This document shows, one piece after another, positions 22,501-32,661 of a stretch of DNA of 64,000 nucleotides. Under the pieces are notes generated by a model, which was not told where the DNA came from, ran no database searches, and worked only from the letters and a program-made list of their open reading frames with translations. This DNA is from Amblyomma americanum (lineage: Eukaryota > Arthropoda > Arachnida > Ixodida > Ixodidae): the NCBI RefSeq assembly GCF_052857255.1, contig NW_027526485.1, forward strand, positions 2,418,001 to 2,482,000, given 5' to 3'. The translations under genes were made by a program, and so were the position numbers. Position 1 is the stretch's first letter. Each line of letters opens with the position of its first letter.

Positions 22501-24600
22501 GAAAGGTAATGCAATGTTTTTTTGGGACACCCGACTGTACAGTGGAAACATCTGGGATTCCCAACAAAGAAAAAATTCAAGACAGCCGCCATCAGTGGGA
22601 AAGGTAATGCGAAATTTATTTGGGACACCCGACTGTACAGTGGAAACATCTGGGATTCGCAACAAAGAAAAAATTCAAGACAGCCGCCATCAGTGGGAAA
22701 GGTAATGCGAAGTTTATTTGGGACACCCGACTGTACAGTGGAAACATCTGGGATTCCCTACAAAGAAAAAATTCAAGACAGCCGCCATCAGTGGGAAAGG
22801 TAATGCAATGTTTATTTGGGACACCCGACTGTACAGTGGAAACATCTGGGATTCCCAACAAAGAAAAAATTCAAGACAGCCGCCATCAGTGGGAAAGGTA
22901 ATGCGAAGTTTATTTGGGACACCCGACTGTACAGTGGAAACATCTGGGATTCCCTACAAAGAAAAAATTCAAGACAGCCGCCATCAGTGGGAAAGGTAAT
23001 GCGAAATTTATTTGGGACACCCAACTGTACAGTGGAAACATCTGGGATTCCCAACAAAGAAAAAATTCAAGACAGCCGCCATCAGTGGGAAAGGTAATGC
23101 GAAGTTTATTTGGGACACCCGACTGTACAGTGGAAACATCTGGGATTCCCAACAAAGAAAAAATTCAAGACAGCAGCCATCAGTGGGAAAGGTAATGCGA
23201 AGTTTATTTGGGACACCCGACTGTACAGTGGAAACATCTGGGATTCCCAACAAAGAAAAAATTCAAGACAGCCGCCATCAGTGGGAAAGGTAATGCGAAG
23301 TTTATTTGGGACACCCGACTGTACAGTGGAAACATCTGGGATTCCCAACAAAGAAAAAATTCAAGATAGCCGCCATCAGTGGGAAAGGTAATGCGAGGTT
23401 TATTTGGGACACCCGACTGTAGAGTGGAAACATCTGGGATTCCCAACAAAGAAAAAATTCAAGACAGCCGCCATCAGTGGGAAAGGTAATGCGAAGTTTA
23501 TTTGGGACACCCGACTGTACAGTGGAAACATCTGGGATTCCCAACAAAGAAAAAATTCAAGATAGCCGCCATCAGTGGGAAAGGTAATGCGAAGTTTATT
23601 TGGGACACCCGACTGTACAGTGGAAACATCTGGGATTCCCAACAAAGAAAAAATTCAAGACAGCCGCCATCAGTGGGAAAGGTAATGCGAGGTTTATTTG
23701 GGACACCCGACTGTACAGTGGAAACATCTGGGATTCCCAACAAAGAAAAAATCCAAGACAGCCGCCATCAGTGGGAAAGGTAATGCGAAGTTTATTTGGG
23801 ACACCCGACTGTACAGTGGAAACATCTGGGATTCCCAGCAAAGAAAAAATTCAAGACAGCCGCCATCAGTGGGAAAGGTAATGCGAAGTTTATTTGGGAC
23901 ACCCGACTGTACAGTGGAAACATCTGGGATTCCCAACAAATAAAAAATTCAAGATAGCCGCCATCAGTGGGAAAGGTAATGCGAAGTTTATTTGGGAAAC
24001 CCGACTGTACAGTGGAAACATCTGGGATTCCCAACAAAGAAAAAATTCAAGACAGCCGCCATCAGTGGGAAAGGTAATGCGAAGTTTATTTGGGACACCC
24101 GACTGTACAGTGGAAACATCTGGGATTCCCAACAAAGAAAAAATTCAAGATAGCCGCCATCAGTGGGAAAGGTAATTGGAGGTTTATTTGGGACACCCGA
24201 CTGTACAGTGGAAACATCTGGGATTCCCAACAAAGAAAAAATTCAAGACAGCCGCCATCAGTGGGAAAGGTAAAGCGAAGTTTATTTGGGACACCCGACT
24301 GTACAGTGGAAACATCTGGGATTCCCAACAAAGAAAAAATTCAAGATAGCCGCCATCAGTGGGAAAGGTAATGCGAGGTTTATTTGGGACACCCGACTGT
24401 ACAGTGGAGACACCTGGGATTCCCGACAAAGAAAAAATTCAAGACAGCCGCCATCAGTGGGAAAGGTAATGCGAAGTTTATTTGGGACACCCGACTGTAC
24501 AGTGGAGACACCTGGGATTCCCGACAAAGAAAAAATTCAAGACAGCCGCCATCAGTGGGAAAGGTAATGTGAAGTGTTTCTTTGGGACACCCAGAGTGTA
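22501..24600 (+). repeat. 98-bp monomer block
   Basis: About 21 very similar monomers of the type AATGCGAAGTTTATTTGGGA...CACCCGACTGTACAGTGG, spaced exactly 98 bp. Compared with the 101-bp type they lack 2 bp before TTTGGG and 1 bp in the ACACAGAGTG segment. A lone monomer of this type also occurs at 12690-12780 within the 101-bp block. Confidence 0.9.
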
Positions 24601-24765
24601 CAGTGGAAACACCTGGGATTCCCGACAGCCATGGGCGGGAAAGATAATACTGTTTCTTTGGGACACCCAGCGTGTAGAAGGGAAATACCTGGAATTCATG
24701 AAAAAGAAAAAATTCAAGACAGCCATCGGCGGGAAAGGTAATGCTAACCATTTCTTTGGGATACA
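24601..24765 (+). repeat. Right edge of array, ancestral-like monomers
   Basis: The last two units are shortened and divergent. They lack the CGCCATCAG insert (ACAGCCATCGGCGGGAAAGG) and are closest to a plain mariner reading (FKTAIGGKG). The sequence then runs on into mariner code without a break. Confidence 0.8.
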
Positions 24766-24931
24766 GAAGGGCCTATACTGGATGACTACATGGAAAGGGG
24801 GGCTATCATCAACAAGCTAAACCCACCAATTCCCATCAAATGCTGTGGTCTATTGTTGAAGGAAGCGTTGCTGTTGCATGACAATGCATGCCCACACACG
24901 GCTCACCACACCACAGAAACCATCAACAAGT
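24766..24931 (+). pseudogene. Mariner transposase fragment contiguous with the array
   Basis: The frame running out of the last monomer reads FLWDTEGPILDDYMERGAII, then in an adjacent frame KCCGLLLKEALLLHDNACPH and TAHHTTETINK, where a stop follows. The HDNACPH box holds the second catalytic Asp of the mariner DDD triad and the segments are in normal mariner order. PLE sequence starts immediately after INK. HHTTETINK is shared with the remnant at 3585-3880. This flank shows which gene the monomers came from. Confidence 0.85.
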
Positions 24932-25365
24932 AAAGGTTTTGAGAGTAGGGGACAGCCTCCCTACAGGTAAGATCCCACTCCCTCTGACTTCCATCTGTTT
25001 TGCTCGGAACAGAAGTAAGGGCCAGACAGCTCGTGAACTGTTGGAGGCCTTCTATATTAAAAGAAACTGTAGCGATTGTGTTAGTGCCCCATCAATCTCC
25101 ATTTATAAAAATGAAACTGCTTTTTTAGATACACGGGGGTGAGATACGTGCGTGCCTCACCTATATTTTATCCACTTTTTCTGTAAAACCCTCGCGCGCA
25201 TGTGTGTTTCTTGCTACCCATCTTGATTGTTGTCCTTATGTTCATTCGCATTCGCGGTGAATAAACAGTTGGAAGTAGCACCTGTCCCGTCTCGCTTGCT
25301 ATGTGTTGTCTTTTTCGGCGCTACAACCCTCTTCTGGAAACATGCATCAACTAGCCCCCCAACAA
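24932..25365 (+). mobile_element. PLE 3' fragment inside mariner remnant
   Basis: The plus frame ends in a PLE C-terminus (TARELLEAFYIKRNCSDCVS, then APSISIYKNETAFLD and a stop at about 25140). A 3' UTR follows with AATAAACAGTTGGAAGTAGC and GTCTCGCTTGCTATGTGTTG, and a terminal GCATCAACTAGCCCCCCAAC, which is the reverse complement of the PLE head motif. The GIY-YIG core is missing. Mariner code stops at the left boundary and resumes just to the right. Confidence 0.65.
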
Positions 25366-25440
25366 CTATTACTTGTTTTTCTTGGTTGTTGGTGTTCCAC
25401 AAACGATGATGTGCGGGAAGCAGTGCAAAAATGGCTTTAC
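25366..25440 (+). pseudogene. Mariner C-terminal scrap after the PLE
   Basis: Reads STNDDVREAVQKWLYYH, matching the mariner segment downstream of YSPDLAPSD (the remnant at 3585-3880 has VVQKWL at the same place). About 35 residues between INK (24931) and this piece are missing. Similarity stops after about 25440. Confidence 0.6.
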
Positions 25441-25444
25441 TACC

Positions 25445-26096
25445 ACATCGCCTGTTGGTGTTCGGTATTTCGCTTGCGTCTTCTTAGCCCACAAGTTACG
25501 ATGGATTACAAACAACATGTTTTCCTTGTATGTTTAAATTCACAACCACTGATGCAAAATCCAGAATTCTGTCAAAGGAAAACACAATGCTGAAAACTCG
25601 TCTGAAATCTTCAGTGATTTGGCCTGTGTTTTGCTGCGTCATGGGATGAATGGGACCACCTTGCATTTAAGTAAGCATTCAGATAAGTTCTGTTCATAGT
25701 AGGCTACGAATTTCTATTCCAGCCAAAAGCATCAGCTGTTACAATGCATCTCGGTTCAGTCGTTGCCTCCGGTAAATCTCGCACATGCACAGTTACGCCA
25801 CCAACGGAGCTCCGGTAATGGTGACACAGTACAAGCTGTGCTAAATAGAGAGTTTTAGCAGAATATTTCAAACACTCAGCTTTTAGCATAACGTGTACCA
25901 CCACCCCTACCACATATAGCTTGCCACCAGTGACAGTGCCAGTATTGAGTGCACGAGCAGATGGCGCCAGATGGCATGTGGCGCCTCAGGGTGATCTGCG
26001 CATGCGAAGAAGCAGCACTGCATCTGCAAACCAGGCTGCACCACCAGGAGTTAAAGCATTTGGCTGTGATCATTTGACTGGTGCTCTGCGAATAGG
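25445..26096. other. Unassigned stretch
   Basis: No protein motif, terminal repeat or tandem structure recognised. Open frames on both strands are short and overlapping. Confidence 0.4.
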
Positions 26097-26097
26097 G

Positions 26098-26560
26098 CTA
26101 CAGTGAAAGCTCGTTATTTCAAACCACGATAATTCGAATTTTTGGATAATTTAAACTACAATATTTGGTCCGGCCAAGCTCCACTAGATCTGTGTATAAA
26201 AAAGCCCGTTAATTCGAAAGTGAGTCGGTTCTGCTACGGATAATTCAAACTACACGCTGCCACGTCTGGGCAGCTTGGCACACAGCATGTGGCCAAAAAA
26301 AAAAAGCACCTCCGCATAGTTAGAGGCTGCGCATGTCCTAAACGAGGACAAAAGATGGAACCGGATAAAACCGTGGAAGAGTGTGTAAAGCCTAAATGGC
26401 GCCATCACCAACGCAGCGGCCGGCGACGCCGTAGGGTAGGGGTTGGCAGCTGCGGTGGCGGCTAACTATCCTCTTTATCGTGCAGCCTCCGAAACTTGCA
26501 GCTAAATACTCGTTAATTCAAGCCCTGTTAATTCGGAAATATAGATATGTACTGTCGACG
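26098..26560 (+). mobile_element. Pogo/Tigger-type 5' terminal region
   Basis: Starts CTACAGTGAAAGCTCGTTAT after a TA. It carries several repeats of the CGTTAATTCGAA / GGATAATTCAAA kind, plus GTGGTCC and GGTCCGGCC segments, like the 5' region of the pogo element at 57007. A second similar block is at 26508-26575. No transposase code is recognised downstream. The matching 3' terminus may be the one at 36790-36886. Confidence 0.6.
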
Positions 26561-27185
26561 TGGTCCCAGCCAATGCCCATGAAAGGCTATGACTTCGGAC
26601 GGGCGCTACAAATTACGTACGAAAAACTCCTTTTTTTCTTTGCGAGTGTAGTCCATTCTTCCACCCATCAGTCGCCAATGGAAGCACGCGGTCAGCCGCG
26701 ATCATGACGCCGGCTTTTAGAATCGCCCGCGCTCAGCTGCTGGCCGGAAGTGGCCAACATGGGCTATCAGCGCGGACCAATCAAGGCACGACCGCGTCAG
26801 ACTTCCGCCCAGTTCTACAACATGGCCACATCTGCCGAAGCAGCCTCTCGCTTCAGCACCATAGAATTTCTTACTTTTCATATTAATAAACTCTATGTTC
26901 ACCACAAACTCGTCGTAGCCGCTACACTGTGCCTCGTGTTCACAGCAAACAAAAAGTCACACGAAGCTTTCGCTTTGTCTGAAGATGCCCGTAGCACAAA
27001 ATTTTAGCGATGAAACGCGCCAGATTTTCAGAATGCTTCTGGATTTTCAAAGCTGCTAGGCTTAGCCACTACATTTCTGTTGATGTCAGGAAGCGCGGGA
27101 GGTTCAAACAGGTTAACTATTTTGGTTCAGAAAGTGGCCACAAAGAATAATTCGTCCTCTTTGTCGTCACTGAATAAATAATAGA
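26561..27185. other. Unassigned stretch
   Basis: The ORF at 26750-27007 (85 codons) has no recognisable domain. It could be internal pogo-element sequence given its position between pogo-type ends. Nothing further can be supported. Confidence 0.35.
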
Positions 27186-30134
27186 TTAAAAAGAGATGCT
27201 ACACGAAAAAAAAATTTTTTTAATAATTGAACGATACTTTGTGTGCTTATGCAAATTTGTTCTGCTCTTTTCAGAAAAATAATTAGCCTTTTTGTACCAT
27301 GCATACTTTTAGCTCAGTGTTGCTAACAATCATAAAACAAAGGCCTTTTTGCACACATGCTTTTGCATAGGAATATTTCACTGAGAGCGGAGAGCAATAG
27401 CTCATTTTGCAGCTTGCTAACTGTAGAATGCAGATAACTAACCAAAATTTGGTCACGGAATTTTGTAGCCTGAGAAAAAAAAATTATGATCATTTGTACC
27501 GCTATTTTACTGGGGCTCATTACTGTTGTATCAACTCTTTGTAAACTTGCATCAAAGATAATGAAATTCTGAATAGACACCTGCAAGCTACATATTCTAA
27601 AGAATATACGTGCCAAGTTTCATTGCGATATGAAAAGTGGAAGTACAAAAAACCCTGTGCGCACACTTGAAAATTTGCTCAAAGCTGCAAAAGGAGAAAA
27701 ACGCATTTCAAAATTTGAGAACTCTGTATTCAACCAAAAGATGCTGAAACTGCATGAAATTTGGCAGGGAGAGGCATGGGCTATACAGAAATCATATCCC
27801 ATTACTAGAACTCCCCAGCACCATAGGTCACTCCCTCATGGGCCTTGCGAGTAGAGTCCTCAACCAGAGCCTTCTTCGCCATGCTGCGGCGATGAGCTCG
27901 TGCTTCAGCAGTCTGCCGTTGAGACATCTTTTGGATGCGCACGTTGTCTTTACACTCACTGAGCACAAGAAATTTCTTAGGTGGAACAACTCCAAGCTCC
28001 TCCAATACCTGTTCTAAGCTAGTGTGTGCCCTATTGAACCACAAGACCGCAAGGGCTTTGGCTGTCTCGACAGCAGTCCGAGATGCAAACCTTGTCTTCG
28101 GGCACAGCAACCAAATTTTGCTGTTCAGACTCTCTGCTGCATTTTGAGTTTTCCCTCAAATGCAACAAGCCAGCAGCTTGTCCTCTGTAAGCCGCTTGAA
28201 TATAGGGAGCAGCGCCTTCCCTTGAGCTTTCGTCAAGAAGGGTGTGTGGGCGGGTGGAGGCTGCCCAAGAGCTTCCGCTCGCTTGTGTTTGCCCCATGAT
28301 GATGCGCCCTCCGGACAAAACTTGTGGCTACTAGCCCCAGCACTAGAGCAAGAATGCAAATACGAAGCCTAAATACCGCAGTACACTGCACGAAGATCAC
28401 CCCTGTTGTGAGTTTTTGCTATCTGATAGTAGGTCTGCAGCTTTTGTATTGTTGGGTCCTTTAGCTTTTCTCCGCGTGGAAGTGGAGTCTTCAGCTGCTG
28501 AAGGGCTGTTCCTAGGCGCTTCGCAAAGTGATTGGTGCAGTCCTCTTTCTCTATGGTTGTAGCACCATACACTTGAGCCTCGGAGACAGCTGTATATGCC
28601 TTACTATCTCCATCACTCAAAAACTTTGTGAAACGCAGTGGCGTCTCTGCCAAATACGAAGTGCTGCCTCCTTCTCCATTCCATGTGATGAGCATTCCAC
28701 ATTTTTCTCGCACATGGGGTGATGGAACGCTTGCCAAATCTCTTCACTGCTTTGTGCAAAAATTCAACAGTACTTCAAAATCGAGGCACAGGCCACTGTC
28801 AAGGGACCCAACAGTACCCACACCATTGCAACTTTTATGGCCCCTCTTCTGCCAAGTGCCGTCGTACATAACAGCGGCATCTGCACCGCCAATTTGAGCC
28901 TCGATTTCTCGGGCCTTGTCAAGATTTTTTGTGGCAGCATTCACAGCGGCGGAATGCACCTTCTTTGCTATTGCATGGAAGGACTTCTGGTGCATCGGTT
29001 TTGGAAGGCTGATAATAGTGCACAACCGCACGAGTTGATCGTAGCCAGCACCGATTGCGCGAGCGGCTACAACAGCCTTCACATTTACAGCAAAGCTGTC
29101 GCGCGAGCTCCCGCTCATGTAACTTCGCTGCGCGCTTGTGTCTCCGCTTGCCGCCGCGTCCGTGCTGACGTTTCCGCTTGCCGCTGCATGCCTCGAGGTG
29201 TATGACGACGATAGAACTGATTCGAGGCACTGACTGTTTCCGCAGCAAAGTTCTAGGTACAAGGAAAGTCCCTTGCGCTTTCGGGGCGACTGCCGGACGG
29301 ACGCACAGTTGGCACTCTCGACAAACGGGGCACTCCGCGCCTTTCATGAGCACCGTTAGTTCATCAATGTCACAAATGACCGCACTGGACGAGCTGTCGC
29401 ATCTTTTTTCTTCGTTTTTGAAGAGACCAATCTTCTTCTCAGATGCACTAACAAAGTGCACGGCGGAGTCGATCTCGTCGGAGCCACTGCCGTCGTTAGG
29501 CATGGGAGGCTTCGGGACGCTCTTCTCGCAAATTGTTTTTGGCGTCGACTTGCACCTCCTCCCTTTGAATTTATATTTGGTACGGAACTTTTGCACGCGA
29601 ACATTGCGCTTTTTCGGACTGATCATGATTACACCGAAAAAAACGCAGAAGTGATCGTGGAAGTCTCGCGAAGCTCACAACAGGGAAAGAAATAGAAGAA
29701 CCTGTGCATAGGCTTCGCTGCACAAACCGGCCGCCCGGAGCCAATGGCAGCGTCGGAATCGCACCATGTGATCAAACAGAGGCTTGAAAGCGACGACAAA
29801 ATTAGCTTTTTTTACTATTTTATACCGAAAATACGAAACTGGCAGCCGTTTCATGAGCGAGAATAACGCTCGGCCTATCTCCGCCAAGTGATCGCCATGG
29901 CGTGCGGCGAAGGTGCTTTGCATGGCAGGCGCGCAAATATGGGCAACTTTCGGGGATATTTTCGGTTTCTCCGCAGACCATCACTCATTCAGACACACTA
30001 TTTACTAATTTCTGGTGCGAATATTGCTTTCATTTTTCGAGACAAGGTAGCTGAATGCCTAAAAATTTTAAAACAATAAAAACAGAAAAATGAAAATAAA
30101 AAAATCTCGTTTTTTCACCCGCATGTCCCCTTAA
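27186..30134 (-). mobile_element. Kolobok-type DNA transposon, dead copy
   Basis: Both ends carry TTAA (27186-27189, 30131-30134). The adjoining ends are related inverted repeats: TTAAAAAGAGATGCTACACG on the left against TTAAGGGGACATGCGGGTGA read from the right, both then A/T-rich with GAAAAAA and ATTTTTTTA. The interior encodes a decayed transposase homologous to the intact one at 58936-60957. TTAA duplication is characteristic of Kolobok (and piggyBac, whose transposase is different). Confidence 0.7.
27805..29626 (-). pseudogene. Decayed Kolobok/Mutator-like transposase
   Basis: Starts near 29626 with a basic N-terminus (KFRTKYKFKGRR) like the intact copy's KYRTKYAYGKRK. Ordered landmarks lie in shifting frames: a cysteine pair CPVC, NVKAVVAARAIGAG, VMYDGTWQKRGH (first Asp), FLSDGDSKAY (second Asp), EDCTNHFAKRLGTAL (the CxxH box) and, near 28150, QNAAESLNSKIW (the Glu). 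The C-terminus ends in YGAGEF at 27805. All catalytic positions survive, but frameshifts near 29290, 28745 and 28370 and a stop near 28160 inactivate it. Roughly 60 residues after LLNFC are lost. Confidence 0.8.
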
Positions 30135-30163
30135 TTGTAAATGCACAGCTGTTCTTTTCAGCA

Positions 30164-30165
<2 letters not shown>

Positions 30166-30233
<68 letters not shown>
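30166..30233 (-). repeat. (AAT)n tail of LINE C
   Basis: About 22 ATT units on the plus strand, i.e. AAT on the LINE strand. They directly follow the LINE C 3' UTR, which is on the minus strand. An Asn-repeat ORF across it is an artefact. Confidence 0.85.
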
Positions 30234-30235
<2 letters not shown>

Positions 30236-30254
30236 CATACCCTAAAGGCCCTTT

Positions 30255-30641
30255 TCAGGCATTACATTGGGGGGGGGGGACAGTTAAAAATAAACAATAC
30301 TCCACACATAATTCTACAACCAACACAAATCCAAAACAACAGGCAAAATCGAAAAAAAGTACAGAAAATTCAAAGTTGAGCATATGCAGAAATCGAGCCT
30401 TCCTAATAAGAATTTGTAAAAAACACTTTAGTTTTTGCACAAAGGCATCATGATTTAAGGTGAAGACAACATCACCCGGTAACTTGTTCCAATGATGAAC
30501 GGCAAGAAACAATGGTGAATGACTAAAGAGGTGGGTACGTGCGAACATGGGTTCGATTTTGAGAGCACAGAAAGATACGGTGGACGGGTCTAATATAGTA
30601 TGAAGCGAATGAAGAGTGACTGTGATACAATCTGTGAAAGT
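30255..30641 (-). pseudogene. LINE C RT C-terminal end beyond the hAT insertion
   Basis: Continues the RT after the insertion: the minus frame gives LHSLHTILDPSTVSFC, ARTHLFSHSPLFLAVHHWNK and LPGDVV, the usual tail of these RTs (a trp-asn-x-leu-pro box). The remainder is 3' UTR containing a G10 run and the AAT tail. Confidence 0.7.
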
Positions 30642-31028
30642 GTGATAATTAGGGGTGAGCGAATATTCGAAATTTCAAATACGAATCGAATATGTTTCAC
30701 ATTCGGTTCATATTCGTATTCGAGAAATGATATTCGTGAATTTCCGAATATTCGAAAATTCCCGAATACTCGGCAACGATCGTAACCGCGCCGACTTTCG
30801 TAATTCACAAGGGTGGAAACTTGGGCGAGTCGGTAACGATGATCCATGGTATATGGGGAGCGCAAAAACGGCACAAGGGACAAAGAAAGACGGACAACAC
30901 AGGCGCTAACTTGCGACTGAAGGAAACCTAGGCGACCAAAACGAACGTGGACCGTGAGGGGAACCAGGCGCATGCGCTCGGAAAGATAAAGAAAACCAGG
31001 TGAACGAGGAACAACGGACATGCACGAC

Positions 31029-31775
31029 TCAGTTAATCTTTAAGAAGGCCAGCTCTCTTTTCGACAGGGAGATAGACGGCTTGCTGACACATTTGTCTTG
31101 CAAGGCAGCGATGCGAGCTGCTTCTATAATCTCGCGAGTCAACTGATCCCAATGTCTGGCGACGATCGAGCACTTGTCCAGATATGGCACACAACCACAT
31201 TCCTTACAGTGTAAAGCCAGATTGCTGCCAGTAAATGTTCTCAAATTATTATTGTGTTCGCGAAGTCTCTCATTTAAGCACCGACCAGACTGACCAACAT
31301 ACCGCTTGCCACAAGAGAGAGGGATGTCGTAAACAATGCCTTCAGTGCATTTCATGAATTTCTGTCTGTGCTTAATGGTGCACTGCATCTTTTGGGGACG
31401 TTTATCGGCGGGCAAAGTTTTTTTGGATAGCGCTCTCAGTTTGTCAGGGGCAAAAAAACGACAAGAACATTAGCTTTTGTTCCAATTTTCTTGAGGTTAT
31501 GGGACAGGCAATAGATTTAAGGAATAACAGCAATTTTCTCCTTCTTTCTTTCCGAGGGCCCGGACGGTAGTAAACTTTCCTGGCGCTTCTTCTTCAGTAT
31601 TCGTTCAGCGACAGAAACACAAATATCAGCTGGGTAGCCTGCTTCATGGAACCTTGCAATCTGTTCGTGAAAGCTCTCACTTATCAGATGGGGGCATGAC
31701 TTTTCTAGAGCGTTGTTCTAGAGCATTAATTAATAATGCCTCTTTTAACGAGTTTTGAATAGGCAGATGTGTAGG
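31029..31775 (-). pseudogene. PLE ORF fragment, minus half of composite
   Basis: Upstream part in broken frames: NSLKEALLINAL, SESFHEQIARFHEAGYPAD, LKKKRQESLLPSG. From 31415 there is an open frame to 31029 with the GIY-YIG domain (TEGIVYDIPLSCGKRYVGQS, then RCLNERLREH), CKECGCVPYLDKC, TREIIEAARIA and the end SKRELAFLKIN. RT catalytic motifs are absent. Confidence 0.8.
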
Positions 31776-31788
31776 GAAGAAAAACACT

Positions 31789-32661
31789 TTGTGTTGGTGG
31801 TATCGCCCGAGGACTGCCAAACCATTGCTAAACTTCCGGTCTGGCCATTCTAAGCTCATAAAGGAGGGCATTGCCGCATCTTGCCTGCAATCAGCTCTCC
31901 GGAAATCTTGCCATGAAAGGACGCAAGAGAGCATTTTGGCGCAAACAGGCAGGTTACGTGTGAACGGGTACCCAGATCAACTCATTTCCAGGGCAGCGGA
32001 GAAACTTCTTAGGCAGCTCAAGAATGGGGCTCAGCCGAAAGAAGCCAAAAAGAAAAAGCCGGCTGTTGTCCCGTATGCACACTGCTTGTCACATGGACTG
32101 AAAAAAGTTGCGGGTAGATACGACGTTGATGTCGTCTTTTCTGCCCCTAGAAAACTTAGCGCAATGTGCAAACAGGTGAATCAGAGGCACTACGGCAAAA
32201 GCAAGAGGGATGCTTGTCAAGTGCGTCATGTGTCGCCATCAATACCTTGCGAGGTAGGGGTGGCATACCAGGTCCCCTTCTCTTGCGGTGCCATGTACAA
32301 TGGCCAGACTGGCAGGTGCGTTAACAAACGCTTGATGGAGCATGAAAACACCAGAAAAAATGACCCCCTGTCTCACACAGGCTCCCACAGCAGGCAATGC
32401 CAATGCAGGCATGAAAAGGATCATGCAGAAAGGAGAGCTAAAGGGGACCCCCTTGCCAAGCCTTTCCAGTGCAAAAAATGCCAATGTGTTCCCGATTACA
32501 AGAACACGCGCATCCTGTTCCGACATAACAATAAATTAACACGCGAAGTTATGGAAGCTTGTTATATTTACCACAACGACGCAAAATGTATCAGCAGCCC
32601 TTCCATAATGTTATCCGAGAGGGAATTGAGCTATCTAACCTCCCACGTGCCTTCCAGATAA
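31789..32661 (+). pseudogene. PLE ORF fragment, plus half, second subfamily
   Basis: Uninterrupted frame of 290 codons from the RT thumb (AKPLLNFRSGHSKLIKEGIA) through DVVFSAPRKLSAMCK to a GIY-YIG domain (VGVAYQVPFSCGAMYNGQTG, RCVNKRLMEH). An extra insert of about 30 residues is rich in His and Cys (SRQCQCRHEKDHAER) before the CKKCQCVPDY cluster, then TREVMEACYIY and SERELSYL. The other PLE copies here lack the insert. Asn replaces the second Gly-rich position (YNGQTG versus YVGQTG). The ATG is inside the thumb, so the product is a fragment although the frame is clean. Confidence 0.8.

Larger units (their letters stand above)
9709..24765 (+). repeat. 15-kb mariner-derived satellite array, ~150 monomers
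   Basis: Head-to-tail monomers, 101 bp in the centre and 98 bp on the right, share the core GACAAAGAAAAAATTCAAGA followed by CAGCCGCCATCAGTGGGAAA. Translated, one frame reads QWKHLGFPTKKKFKTA and a neighbouring frame QPPSVGKVMLTV, ending at a TTTGGGAC that is one base off FWD. In order these are the mariner transposase segment between the first and second catalytic Asp (WKH..SP.KKFKT.PSAGKVM.TVFWD). The gene continues in register past the last monomer (FLWDTEGPILDDYMERG). Small indels break the frame inside every monomer, so the array is not coding. Long open frames arise because 98 and 101 both leave remainder 2 on division by 3. Confidence 0.95.

Noticed and set aside
11599..22665. Dozens of overlapping 80-290 codon frames on the minus strand (motifs like PKETVSITFPTDGGCLEF) and plus strand across the array
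   Set aside because: They repeat every 98 or 101 bp and exist because the period leaves remainder 2 on division by 3 and few monomer frames contain stops. The evolutionary coding sense is the plus-strand mariner reading, which is itself frame-broken.
9709..24765. CRISPR-like direct repeats
   Set aside because: Repeats are contiguous with no unique spacers, the unit is derived from a transposase gene, and the DNA is eukaryotic.
24766..24931. Treating the conserved WD at the monomer end as a mariner catalytic residue
   Set aside because: In mariner the triad Asp residues lie in the earlier GDE box, the HDNA box and the SPDLAPSD box. The WD motif is conserved but lies between the first two.
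30030..30236. ORF beginning with a run of Asn
   Set aside because: Translation of the ATT microsatellite that forms the LINE C tail.
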